Below the pieces are notes generated by a model, which ran no database searches, was not told the origin of the DNA, and worked only from the letters and a program-made list of their open reading frames with translations. A DNA stretch of 64,000 nt, taken from contig CAWHCT010000038.1 of the NCBI GenBank assembly GCA_963827785.1, positions 109,290 through 173,289 of the forward strand, given 5' to 3'. Source of the stretch: Site-B1 sp963827785. Lineage in GTDB: Bacteria > Bacteroidota > Bacteroidia > Flavobacteriales > Flavobacteriaceae. Below, in pieces: positions 63,952 to 64,000 of this stretch; position 1 is the stretch's first letter, and each line of letters begins with the position of its first letter. The translations under genes were made by a program, and so were the position numbers.

Positions 63952-64000
63952 ATGTTAAAAAATGTATTACTAGAGCGCGAAATATATGCATCAGAAGAAC
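63952..64000 (+). CDS. Possible gene start cut by the window end
   Basis: An ATG at 63952 opens a frame (MLKNVLLEREIYASEE) that stays open to the last base. Too short to recognise; included because the frame is open and the gap upstream of it has no other gene. Confidence 0.35.
   Translation, partial: MLKNVLLEREIYASEE

Overview
The window looks like a chromosomal segment of a marine-type member of the Bacteroidota, most likely the Flavobacteriaceae. The evidence is low GC, TAnnTTTG-type -7 promoter boxes, four proteins ending in a type IX secretion (T9SS) type-A sorting domain, signal peptides ending in xAQ, and family content (DUF2452, DUF4251, DUF3667, paired TetR/TolC/HlyD export operons) typical of that group. 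I found no rRNA, tRNA, CRISPR array, insertion sequence, integrase or phage gene. Assignment below family level is not possible from this sequence alone.

Layout. 1-900: 5'-truncated HSP20 gene, a bidirectional terminator, and two tandem 28-codon microprotein genes on the minus strand. 890-6205: membrane di-iron hydroxylase, a secreted protein of unknown function, and a secreted beta-helix/T9SS repeat-protein pair. 6266-8187 (minus): YbdG-type MscS channel and RluE-type pseudouridine synthase. 8290-11059: arsenic-type operon arsR-arsE-permease-arsF-arsG. 11060-12732: tandem 13-bp direct repeats, a frameshifted outer-membrane barrel gene, and two copies of a structured RNA element ending in the same terminator hairpin. 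12733-13625: DUF2953-like/GerW pair. 13711-20202: SLC12-type transporter, CIA30, two convergent DoxX genes, DUF2452, cold-shock-domain protein, SF2 helicase. 20221-25971: T9SS beta-helix protein, two-TM pore-like protein with type II NADH dehydrogenase, second MscS channel, CorA. 26024-38661 (minus): two multidrug-type export operons, each headed by a TetR gene. The first resembles YbhGFSR with a split ATPase and a frameshifted TolC. The second is an ABC/HlyD/TolC set whose ATPase domain has lost most catalytic motifs. 38835-50012: Old Yellow Enzyme (frameshifted), EamA, oligopeptidase B-like S9 peptidase, CxxC secreted protein, PfkB-type sugar kinase, second SLC12-type transporter, T9SS glucose/sorbosone dehydrogenase-repeat fusion. 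50416-54976: run of small, poorly characterised genes with long spacers. 55196-62553: T9SS protein with an exported isoaspartyl methyltransferase, a divergent membrane winged-helix regulator/TonB-like pair, and a lipoprotein/radical-SAM pair. 62645-63700: zinc alcohol dehydrogenase. A partial gene starts at 63952.

Cross-cutting observations. (i) Five genes carry an apparent one-base frameshift (near 11357, 31445, 33496, 39441 and 54661), which suggests either uncorrected sequencing indels or decay. (ii) A 14-bp palindrome ATGAY-N4-RTCAT, Crp/Fnr-like in geometry, occurs in four intergenic regions: before arsR, before the second RNA element, before the DUF2953/GerW pair, and twice before the T9SS protein at 55196. 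(iii) The two microprotein genes and the duplicated RNA element are the strongest candidates for undescribed biology, because their differences follow codon-preserving and base-pair-preserving patterns respectively.
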